This document shows, in pieces, positions 1-5,534 of a stretch of DNA of 7,282 nt. Under the pieces are notes generated by a model. It was not told the DNA's origin, searched no databases, and saw nothing but the letters and a program-made list of their open reading frames with translations. The stretch lies in contig DATAWZ010000247.1 of the NCBI GenBank assembly GCA_036266975.1, forward strand, positions 1-7,282, given 5' to 3'. This stretch comes from DATAWZ01 sp036266975 (GTDB lineage Bacteria; Actinomycetota; Thermoleophilia; Solirubrobacterales; Solirubrobacteraceae). How positions within the stretch are numbered: position 1 is the first letter of the stretch; every line of letters begins with the position of its first letter. A program made the position numbers and the translations under genes.

Positions 1-1002
1 CGCTTCATCATCGCCGAGAGCATCGCGGCGGCCGCCCCGGTGATCGGGGAGCTGTGGACCTCGGGCGTCGCAGCGACGGTCGATCTGCTCGGCGAGGCGA
101 CGGTCACCCGCGCCGAGGGCGATGCCTACGGTGCCCGCTGCATGGAGGTCCTGGAGACCCTGGCGGCGGCCAGTGCCGCCTGGCCGAGCCGGCCGCTCCT
201 GGAGGCCGACGGCGCCGGTCCCCTGGCGCGGAGCAACCTGTCGGTCAAGGTGACCGCGCTGACGCCCGAGATCCGCCCTGACGCGCCGCGCCGCGGGATC
301 GAGGGCGCGCTCAGCCGGCTGCGCGCCCTGCTGCGCCGGGCGCGCGAGCTCGGCGCCCACCTGCACGTCGACATGGAGTCGCTCGACGCTCGCGAGACGA
401 CGCTTGGGCTCGTGCTCGAGCTGCTCGCCGACGACGAGTTCGCCCAGGGCCCGTCGGCCGGTCTGGTCCTGCAGGCCTACCTGCGCGACTCCCCGCAGGA
501 GCTCGACCAGATCCTCGCCTGGGTGACGGCGACCCCGCGCCAGCCGCCCCTCACCATCCGCCTGGTCAAGGGCGCCTACTGGGACCACGAGGTCATCGAG
601 GCGCGCCAGCACGGCTGGGCGGTACCGGTGTTCGAGCGCCGCGCCGACAGCGACCGCAACTTCGAGGCGCTCACCCGCCGGCTGCTCGCCGCCCATCCGC
701 ACGTGCGCCTGGCCCTCGGCTCGCACAACCTGCGCTCGCTCGCGCACGGGATCGCCGCGCTGCCCCACTATGGCCTGCAGCCGCGCGACCTGGAGCTGCA
801 GGTGCTGCGCGGGCTGGGTGATGACGTGCAGCAGTCGCTCGCCTCCATGGGGCTGCGCGTGCGCACCTACTGCCCGGTCGGCGAGCTGGTCGCCGGCATG
901 GCCTACCTGGTGCGGCGGATGCTCGAGAACACCGCCAACGACTCCTTCCTGCGCGCCCGCGCGCAGGGCGCCCCGCTGCCCGAGTTGCTCGCCGCGCCAT
1001 GA
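1..1002 (+). CDS. Proline dehydrogenase, PutA-type (5' partial)
   Basis: This is an FAD-dependent proline dehydrogenase, which oxidises L-proline to delta-1-pyrroline-5-carboxylate, the first step of proline catabolism. The reading frame is open to the left edge, with no stop before base 1. The GTG at 40 is therefore probably internal, and 333 C-terminal residues are visible. Numbering from base 1, these include LLGEATV near the start, LVKGAYWDHE with Lys190 (barrel lysine), a GSHN motif, and YLVRRMLEN with Arg305, Arg306 and Glu309. In known PutA structures the arginine pair of that last motif binds the proline carboxylate. The motif wording is closer to the PRODH domain of bifunctional PutA than to short monofunctional enzymes. 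The stop TGA at 1000-1002 overlaps the ATG of the P5C dehydrogenase gene. The N-terminus and promoter lie outside the window. Confidence 0.93.
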   Translation, partial: RFIIAESIAAAAPVIGELWTSGVAATVDLLGEATVTRAEGDAYGARCMEVLETLAAASAAWPSRPLLEADGAGPLARSNLSVKVTALTPEIRPDAPRRGIEGALSRLRALLRRARELGAHLHVDMESLDARETTLGLVLELLADDEFAQGPSAGLVLQAYLRDSPQELDQILAWVTATPRQPPLTIRLVKGAYWDHEVIEARQHGWAVPVFERRADSDRNFEALTRRLLAAHPHVRLALGSHNLRSLAHGIAALPHYGLQPRDLELQVLRGLGDDVQQSLASMGLRVRTYCPVGELVAGMAYLVRRMLENTANDSFLRARAQGAPLPELLAAP

Positions 1003-2561
1003 GCGAGTTCGTCAACGAGGACCAGCTCGAGCTGCGCCGCGCACCGGTGCGCGACGCGCTCCTGGACGCGGGCACGCAGCTGGCCAGGCGCTTCCCGCTC
1101 CGCGTGCCCATCCTCATCGCCGACGATCGCCGCGACGGCGAGGACCTCGCCTCGCTCGACCCCGGCCACCCCGACCGCATCGTCGCCGACGCCCCCAGTG
1201 CCAGCGCGCGCGACGTCGACCAGGCCCTCGCCGCTGCCGTCGACGGTCAGCGTGAGTGGGGCCACACGCCGCCCAGCGAGCGCGCCCAGGTCCTGCGCCG
1301 CGCCGCCGACCTGCTGCGCGAGCGGCGCCTCGAGCTCGCCGCGCTCGCCGTCTACGAGTGCGCCAAGCCGTGGGTCGAGGCCGACGCGGACGTGTGCGAG
1401 GCGATCGACTTCCTGCGCTACTACGCGCTGCAGTCACTCGTGCTGCACGAGCGGGCCGAGGCCCTCACTCAGCCGCCCGGCGAGCACAACGCCCTGCGCT
1501 ACGTCGGCCGCGGCGTCACCGCGGTCATCGCCCCCTGGAACTTCCCGCTCGCGATCCCCACCGGCATGACCGCCGGCGCGCTCGCGGCCGGCAACGCCGT
1601 CGTGCTCAAGCCCGCCCCGCAGTCCCCCGCGTGTGCGCACGCGATCGTCACCGCGCTGCGGGACGCCGGCGTGCCGTCGAGCGCGCTGACGCTGCTGCCG
1701 GGCGGCGACGAGGCGGGCGCAGCGCTCGTCGAGCACCCGCGCACGAGCGTGATCGCCTTCACCGGCTCGTCCGCGGTCGGCCTGGACCTCATTGCCACCG
1801 CGGCACGGACCCCGCCGGCGCAGCACCACGTCAAGCACGTCATCGCCGAGATGGGCGGCAAGAACTGCGTGATCGTCGACAGCGACGCCGACCTCGACGA
1901 GGCCGTCCCGGCGATCGTGCACTCGGCCTTCGGCTACGCGGGCCAGAAGTGCTCGGCCGCCGCGCGCGTGCTCGCGCACGAGGCGATCGCCGGGCCGCTG
2001 ACCGAGCGCCTCGCCGGCGCCGTGCGCTCGCTGCGGGTCGGACAGGCCGACGAGCTCGGAATCGACGTCCCGCCGGTCATCGATGCGGCCGCCCAACGAC
2101 GGGTGAGGGGATTTTTGGAGGGGGTCGGCGGCGGTGGCAAGGTCGTGGGGCGGGGTGAGATCCCACAGGGGGTGGGATTCTTCTGCCCGCCGACGCTGCT
2201 GGCCGACCTGCCCGCCGACTCGAGCATCCTGCACGAGGAGGTCTTCGGGCCCGTGCTCAGCGTGGAGGCGGTCAGCGACATCGCGGCGGCGTGCGACCTC
2301 GTCGACAGCCTGCGGTTCGGGCTGACCGGCGGGCTGTTCAGCCGCAACCCGGCCACCGTGCGCCATGTGAGCGAGCGCAGCCCGGTGGGCAACCTGTACG
2401 TCAATCGCGAGATCACCGGCGCCATGGTCGGCCGCCAGCCGTTCGGCGGACGACGGCTGTCGGGCACCGGCGGCAAGGCCGGCGGGCCCGACTATCTGCT
2501 CGAGTTCGTGCAGTCGCTCGTTGTGTGCGAGAACACGACGCGCCACGGCCTGGTCGTCTGA
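999..2561 (+). CDS. pruA: 1-pyrroline-5-carboxylate dehydrogenase (L-glutamate gamma-semialdehyde dehydrogenase)
   Basis: This NAD(P)-dependent aldehyde dehydrogenase oxidises glutamate semialdehyde, formed from P5C, to glutamate. It is the second step of proline breakdown. The 520 residues include APWNF (Asn181), FTGSSAVG in the cofactor-binding fold (from Phe254), EMGGKN (general base Glu284), GQKCS (nucleophile Cys318), EEVFGP (Glu414) and a C-terminal FGGRRLSGTGGKAGGPDYL signature typical of P5C dehydrogenases. The Glu-Cys distance of 34 residues matches the ALDH superfamily. The ATG overlaps the previous stop as ATGA with no convincing Shine-Dalgarno, so translation is probably coupled. 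The first 50 or so residues (FVNED, then a run up to a NP/DP-like motif) resemble the linker between PRODH and P5CDH domains in PutA, so the pair looks like a PutA divided into two genes. Residues 368-393 carry unusual codons and a hairpin. Confidence 0.94.
   Translation: MSEFVNEDQLELRRAPVRDALLDAGTQLARRFPLRVPILIADDRRDGEDLASLDPGHPDRIVADAPSASARDVDQALAAAVDGQREWGHTPPSERAQVLRRAADLLRERRLELAALAVYECAKPWVEADADVCEAIDFLRYYALQSLVLHERAEALTQPPGEHNALRYVGRGVTAVIAPWNFPLAIPTGMTAGALAAGNAVVLKPAPQSPACAHAIVTALRDAGVPSSALTLLPGGDEAGAALVEHPRTSVIAFTGSSAVGLDLIATAARTPPAQHHVKHVIAEMGGKNCVIVDSDADLDEAVPAIVHSAFGYAGQKCSAAARVLAHEAIAGPLTERLAGAVRSLRVGQADELGIDVPPVIDAAAQRRVRGFLEGVGGGGKVVGRGEIPQGVGFFCPPTLLADLPADSSILHEEVFGPVLSVEAVSDIAAACDLVDSLRFGLTGGLFSRNPATVRHVSERSPVGNLYVNREITGAMVGRQPFGGRRLSGTGGKAGGPDYLLEFVQSLVVCENTTRHGLVV
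2160..2178. repeat. Perfect 7-bp inverted repeat in a G-rich patch inside the P5CDH gene
   Basis: ATCCCAC (2160-2166) and GTGGGAT (2172-2178) are perfect inverted repeats around a 5-base AGGGG loop. They sit at the end of a patch (about 2100-2178) with several runs of four or five G and codons uncommon elsewhere in the window (AGG, GGA, TTT, TTG, CCA). The patch falls between two conserved parts of the enzyme, where P5CDH sequences are expected to vary. The function is unknown; it could be chance, a local insertion, or a structure-forming element. Confidence 0.6.
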
Positions 2562-2564
2562 CTC

Positions 2565-2593
2565 TTTACGCGGACGCCTCGCCAGGAGATACT
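2565..2593 (+). promoter_or_regulatory. Candidate sigma70-type promoter for the lipoprotein gene
   Basis: TTTACG at 2565-2570 (4 of 6 to TTGACA) and GATACT at 2588-2593 (4 of 6 to TATAAT) are separated by exactly 17 bases. The -10 ends 7 bases before the GTG at 2601, so transcription would start at or beside the start codon and give a leaderless mRNA. A competing reading is that AGGAG at 2584-2588, 12 bases before the GTG, acts as a ribosome binding site on a read-through transcript from the proline genes. Confidence 0.45.
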
Positions 2594-2600
2594 CCCGCTC

Positions 2601-3758
2601 GTGAGGGTAGGGAGGTGCTCGTCGGCCGTCGCCGCGGCGACGCTGGGTACGCTGCTCGCCGGGTGCGGCAGCAGCTCGTCGCCGCCCATCCGCACGACCC
2701 CGAGCGCGGCAACCAAGACGACGACCGTCCCCGCGGGCGCGCCCCTGACGAGCACCCTGCCCAACGTCGGCGGCTCGGCGGCGCTGCCGAGCCCGCGGGC
2801 CGCCTCCTACGGCGGCGGCAACCCGAGCGTCGCCGTGCTCGTGCAGTGGACCCAGCTCTCCAGCCAGCTGATCGGCCGCCTGCAGGAGTCACAGCTGAGC
2901 GCCTCGGGCGCGCCGAGCGCCCACAAGGCGAGCTTCATGGGCAGCCTGCAGAACGGGCAGGTCAGCCTCTCGCTCGCCGGGGGCGGGACGGCGACCGGCA
3001 CGATCAGCGGCCGCACGCTCTCGCTCACCGTGCCGATGAACGGCGGCGGGACGAGCACCGTGCAGCTGGGGCCCGGCGGCCAGGTCGCGTACCAGAGCGC
3101 GATCGGGATGCTCGGTCAGACCGGCAGCACGACCGGCGGCGCGATCACCGGGCCCAGTGGGCCGACCGGCCCCTCGGGCGCGCAGGTCCCGGTGTCGAGC
3201 GCCGGCCCCGCCTCCTTCCAGATCCAGAACGACGCGGCGAACGTCAGCAGCGACGTCGCCAGCCTGCACGACCTCGTCGCCGGGCTTGCGACGCAGACCA
3301 AACAGACGCTGCAGAGCGACGTCTCCCAGGTGCGCAGCGACCTGGGGCAGGTGCAGAGCGACTATCAGGCCGTCGTGCAGGCGGCGGAGGGCCAGTCAGA
3401 CCCGGTGCTCGTGTGCACCGACTCCCAGACGGTCGGCGGCGACATGCAGTCGCTCCGCGGCGACGTGCAGATCGCCAAGGCCGACGCGCAGGGCGCGTCG
3501 GCCAACGCGTCGCCGGTCCGCCAGCAAATCACCACCCTGCAGCAGGACGACAACGCGCTGGTCAGCGCCGAGGGCGGCGACACCGCCGCCGTCCCCTCCG
3601 GCACCCCGAGCCCAGGCGACGTGCAGCGCGCGATCGACGCGGCCAACGCCGCGGTGAACGTCAACGTGAGCCAGTACATCAGCGAGGCCGAGTCGCTCGA
3701 GCAGCAGGGGCAGAACGACGCCCAGCAGGCGGGAATGGACTGCCAGAGCAGCGGTTGA
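2601..3758 (+). CDS. Predicted lipoprotein with collagen-like and heptad-repeat segments, function unknown
   Basis: I do not recognise a named family. The 385-residue product starts with a short basic, then hydrophobic leader ending in the lipobox LLAGC, so Cys22 should be lipidated and the protein anchored outside the membrane. A Ser/Thr/Pro/Ala-rich spacer follows (about 23-70). A region at about 74-175 with alternating polar/hydrophobic strands (QVSLSLAGG, GTISGRTLSLTVP) suggests a small beta-sandwich or lipocalin-like domain. Residues 184-195 form four Gly-X-Y triplets (GPSGPTGPSGAQ). Residues 210-264 look like coiled coil, with three near-identical heptads at 237-257. Further Gln/Ala-rich helix extends to the end. 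Apart from Cys22 and the leader Cys6, the only cysteines are Cys272 and Cys381, a possible disulfide. The GTG at 2601 is chosen because it places the signal peptide correctly. The gene stands 39 bases after pruA and need not be related to proline use. Confidence 0.88.
   Translation: MRVGRCSSAVAAATLGTLLAGCGSSSSPPIRTTPSAATKTTTVPAGAPLTSTLPNVGGSAALPSPRAASYGGGNPSVAVLVQWTQLSSQLIGRLQESQLSASGAPSAHKASFMGSLQNGQVSLSLAGGGTATGTISGRTLSLTVPMNGGGTSTVQLGPGGQVAYQSAIGMLGQTGSTTGGAITGPSGPTGPSGAQVPVSSAGPASFQIQNDAANVSSDVASLHDLVAGLATQTKQTLQSDVSQVRSDLGQVQSDYQAVVQAAEGQSDPVLVCTDSQTVGGDMQSLRGDVQIAKADAQGASANASPVRQQITTLQQDDNALVSAEGGDTAAVPSGTPSPGDVQRAIDAANAAVNVNVSQYISEAESLEQQGQNDAQQAGMDCQSSG
3309..3371 (+). repeat. Three 21-base tandem repeats encoding heptads
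   Basis: Units at 3309-3329, 3330-3350 and 3351-3371 encode LQSDVSQ, VRSDLGQ and VQSDYQA. All three keep Ser-Asp at positions 3-4, with hydrophobic or aromatic residues at 1 and 5, the a/d pattern of a coiled coil. The DNA is also similar between units (each contains a C/G-AGAGCGAC or CGCAGCGAC core). This points to local duplication that built a rod-like stalk in the lipoprotein. Confidence 0.75.
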
Positions 3759-3783
3759 AGGAGTTGTATAGGCATGCTATATA
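3755..3783 (+). promoter_or_regulatory. Candidate promoter of the MarR-MFS gene run
   Basis: TTGAAG at 3755-3760 (first four bases match TTGACA) and TATATA at 3778-3783 are separated by exactly 17 bases. The -10 ends 6 bases before the GTG start of the MarR gene, so a leaderless transcript is expected. The -35 overlaps the stop codon of the lipoprotein gene. The AT-rich run here is conspicuous against the surrounding GC-rich coding DNA. Confidence 0.6.
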
Positions 3784-3794
3784 TATGGCGTGCC
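3767..3794. promoter_or_regulatory. Candidate MarR operator: overlapping palindromes across the -10 and start codon
   Basis: Positions 3771-3794 form a 24-base imperfect palindrome centred between 3782 and 3783. Ten of its 12 base pairs match, and both mismatches are G opposite T. It reads GGCATGCT, then an ATATATAT core, then GGCGTGCC. A second, shorter inverted repeat (TATAG at 3767-3771, CTATA at 3777-3781, around GCATG) overlaps its left arm. MarR dimers bind palindromes of about this size next to their own genes. Binding here would cover the -10 and the start codon, so repression with autoregulation is the simplest model. The binding itself is inferred. Confidence 0.6.
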
Positions 3795-4266
3795 ACAGAC
3801 CACCGCGACAACGCCGGCCCGCTGCAGCGAGGAGTGCCATGCGCTGGCGGTCGCGCTCGAGCGCCGCATCGGCGTGCTGTGGTGGGAGCTGCTGCGAGCG
3901 GCCGACGGCGGCCTGAGCCGCACGGGCGCCGCCGTGGTCGCCGCGCTCGCCGCCGATGGGCCGCTGCGGATCACCGAGCTGGCCCAGCGTGAAGGCGTCG
4001 CGCAGCCTTCGATGACCGCCCTGGTCGGGCGGCTCGAGGCGGCCGGCGCCGTCGTCAAGCGCCGGGACCCCGACGACGGCCGCGCGACCCTGGTGGAGGT
4101 GACCGCCAAGGGCCAGGCGCTGCTCGACGAGCGCGCCGAGCTGCGGGCCCAGCGCCTGGGCTCACGGCTGCAGGAGCGCACCACCCCCGAGGAGCGCGAG
4201 GCGATCGAGCGCGCGCTCGGCGCGCTGGATCGCTTGATCGAAGACACCTCGTGGCTCGAGCGATGA
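3790..4266 (+). CDS. MarR-family transcriptional regulator
   Basis: This is a 158-residue winged helix-turn-helix protein of the MarR family, a dimeric cytosolic regulator that usually represses a neighbouring transporter or enzyme and is released by a small ligand or oxidation. The N-terminal dimerisation helix runs about 12-38. The DNA-binding part follows from Leu42, with the helix-turn-helix at about 58-88 (ITELAQREGVAQPSMTALVGRL). The wing is at about 91-105 with the family hallmark DPDDGRATLVEVT, then a C-terminal dimerisation helix. The length is typical. The GTG at 3790 is the only in-frame start between the upstream in-frame TAG at 3769 and the first helix. It has no close Shine-Dalgarno, which fits leaderless initiation. 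Cys12 and Cys16 (CSEEC) open the first helix. Its TGA overlaps the ATG of the MFS gene, so the regulator probably controls the transporter. Confidence 0.92.
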   Translation: MPQTTATTPARCSEECHALAVALERRIGVLWWELLRAADGGLSRTGAAVVAALAADGPLRITELAQREGVAQPSMTALVGRLEAAGAVVKRRDPDDGRATLVEVTAKGQALLDERAELRAQRLGSRLQERTTPEEREAIERALGALDRLIEDTSWLER

Positions 4267-5507
4267 GCGCCAAGCGCCCGGGCATCCGCGATCAGCCGCG
4301 CGCCGTGTGGGCGGTGCTCGCCGCCTCGATCGTCGCCTTCATGGGGATCGGGCTCGTGGACCCGATCCTGCCGATCATCGCCAAGGGGCTGCACGCCGAC
4401 AACAGCCAGGTCGAGCTCCTCTTCACCAGCTACTTCGCGATCATCGGCGTCTCCAACCTGCTCGCCGGCTTCGCCTCCAGCCGCGTCGGCCCCAAGCGCA
4501 CGATCCTGTGGGGGCTGGTGCTCGTCGTCGTGTGCAGCGCGCTCGCCGGCGCATCGAACACCGTCCCCGAGGTCGTCGGCTTCCGGGCCGGATGGGGCCT
4601 GGGCATCGCGCTGTTCGTCTCGACCTCGATGTCGGTGATCGTCGGCGCGACCGTCGGCGGCCTGTCGACCGCGGTGATGCTCTTCGAGTCGGCCCTCGGC
4701 GTGGGGATCGCCAGCGGCCCGCTCGTCGGCGGGCTGCTCGGCGGGGTCAGCTGGCGACTGCCGTTCTTCGGCGTGGCCGCGCTGATGGCCATCTCGTTCA
4801 CCTGCGTGCTCACGCTGGTCGCCCCCACCCCACCGCCGCCGCGCGAGCAGCGGATCGCCTTCCTCGCGCCGCTGAAGGCGCTGCGTCACAAGGGCCTGTT
4901 CACCGCTTCGGTGCTCGCGCTGCTCTACAACTTCGGCTTCTTCACCCTGCTCGCCTACACGCCGCTGCCGCTGCACCTGGGCGTGCACCAGCTGGGGATC
5001 GTCTTCTTCGGCTGGGGCGTGATGCTCGCGATCGGCGCGGTCTTCCTGGCCCCGGCACTCGGCCGGCGCGTGCCGCGCCTGAAGCTGCTCGGCGTGGTGC
5101 TCGCGCTGATCACGCTCGATCTGCTCGCGATCGCGATCGGCATCCACTCGCACGTGGCGATGATCACGGCGATCGTCCTCTCCGGGGTGGTGCTCGGCGT
5201 CGGCAACGCGACGCTCTCGAACCTGCTGCTCGGCGTCTCGCGCGCCGACATCGCGGTCGGCACCTCGGCGATCAACTTCGTCCGCTTCCTGGGCGGCGCG
5301 GTCGCGCCGTTCCTCGCCGGCAAGCTGTCCGAGTCGGTCTCGGCCGCCGCCCCGCTGTACGTCGGCGCCGGCGGAGTGGCCGCTGCGCTGGTCCTGCTCG
5401 TCGCCGCCCGCTCGCTGCTCGTCGAGGGCGCCACGCCCGCGCCGGTCGTGCTCCCGGCGCCCGTCGTCCCCGAGCCCGAGCCCGAGCCCCAGCTCGTCGC
5501 GGCCTGA
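4263..5507 (+). CDS. MFS transporter, 12 predicted membrane helices
   Basis: This is a major facilitator superfamily permease of 414 residues in the cytoplasmic membrane, most likely proton-coupled. Twelve hydrophobic segments can be read, from VWAVLAASIVAFMGIGL to YVGAGGVAAALVLLVAA, with a longer loop after helix 6 (APTPPPPREQ) as is usual. GIGLVDPILPIIA in helix 1 resembles DHA1-type drug/proton antiporters. The motif A position between helices 2 and 3 reads GFASSRVGPKR, where Ser73 replaces the usual Asp. The tail is Pro/Glu-rich (PEPEPEPQ). ATG 4263 is preferred over an in-frame GTG at 4251 because it gives the ATGA overlap with the MarR stop. Pairing with MarR suggests inducible efflux. 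The downstream hydroxy acid oxidase leaves open import or export of a hydroxy acid. The substrate cannot be read from sequence. Confidence 0.92.
   Translation: MSAKRPGIRDQPRAVWAVLAASIVAFMGIGLVDPILPIIAKGLHADNSQVELLFTSYFAIIGVSNLLAGFASSRVGPKRTILWGLVLVVVCSALAGASNTVPEVVGFRAGWGLGIALFVSTSMSVIVGATVGGLSTAVMLFESALGVGIASGPLVGGLLGGVSWRLPFFGVAALMAISFTCVLTLVAPTPPPPREQRIAFLAPLKALRHKGLFTASVLALLYNFGFFTLLAYTPLPLHLGVHQLGIVFFGWGVMLAIGAVFLAPALGRRVPRLKLLGVVLALITLDLLAIAIGIHSHVAMITAIVLSGVVLGVGNATLSNLLLGVSRADIAVGTSAINFVRFLGGAVAPFLAGKLSESVSAAAPLYVGAGGVAAALVLLVAARSLLVEGATPAPVVLPAPVVPEPEPEPQLVAA
5469..5486 (+). repeat. (CCCGAG)x3 microrepeat in the MFS tail
   Basis: Three perfect 6-base units encode Pro-Glu three times, followed by Pro-Gln, near the C-terminus of the transporter. 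The repeat lies after the last membrane helix, in a tail expected to be cytosolic and disordered. Being a short in-frame tandem repeat, it could vary in copy number between strains without breaking the gene. Confidence 0.85.
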
Positions 5508-5521
5508 CCGCGCGCCTCCCG

Positions 5522-5534
5522 TAGGATCTCCCGC
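5522..5534 (+). promoter_or_regulatory. Start-site leader of the hydroxy acid oxidase gene (AGGA ribosome site or TAGGAT -10)
   Basis: TAGGAT at 5522-5527 lies 7 bases before the GTG at 5535. AGGA (5523-5526) has normal Shine-Dalgarno spacing of 8 bases. TAGGAT also fits a TANNNT -10 at leaderless distance, but no acceptable -35 is visible 16-19 bases upstream. Ribosome binding on a transcript from the MarR promoter is therefore the simpler reading. The following CTCCCGC and GTGAG resemble the leader of the lipoprotein gene. Confidence 0.4.

Noticed and set aside
40..42. GTG 40 as start of proline dehydrogenase.
   Set aside because: The frame is open to base 1, and the residues before it (RFIIAESIAAAAPVIGELW) read as normal PRODH sequence, so the gene continues upstream.
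1434..2546. A 370-codon - strand frame opposite pruA.
   Set aside because: Low-complexity shadow translation; pruA on the + strand has all catalytic motifs.
3150..3185. Gly-X-Y triplets as evidence for a true collagen-like protein.
   Set aside because: Only four triplets are present, too few for a stable triple helix; kept as a descriptive feature of the lipoprotein only.
2291..3916. A 541-codon + strand frame across the end of pruA, the lipoprotein gene and the MarR start.
   Set aside because: Arg/Ala/Gly-rich shadow running through two well-supported genes in another frame.
3758..3992. AAGGAG at 3758-3763 followed 10 bases later by ATG 3774, opening a 72-codon frame.
   Set aside because: The spacing is good, but the product is an Arg/Ala-rich shadow of the MarR gene with no recognisable features. 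The AAGGAG also overlaps the -35 and the lipoprotein stop.
4251..4265. GTG 4251 as start of the MFS gene.
   Set aside because: ATG 4263 gives the common ATGA overlap with the MarR stop, and the four extra residues add nothing to the first membrane helix.
5126..5135. CGCGATCGCG palindrome within the MFS gene.
   Set aside because: Such GATC-centred GC palindromes are expected by chance and codon choice in this composition; it lies inside a membrane-helix coding stretch.
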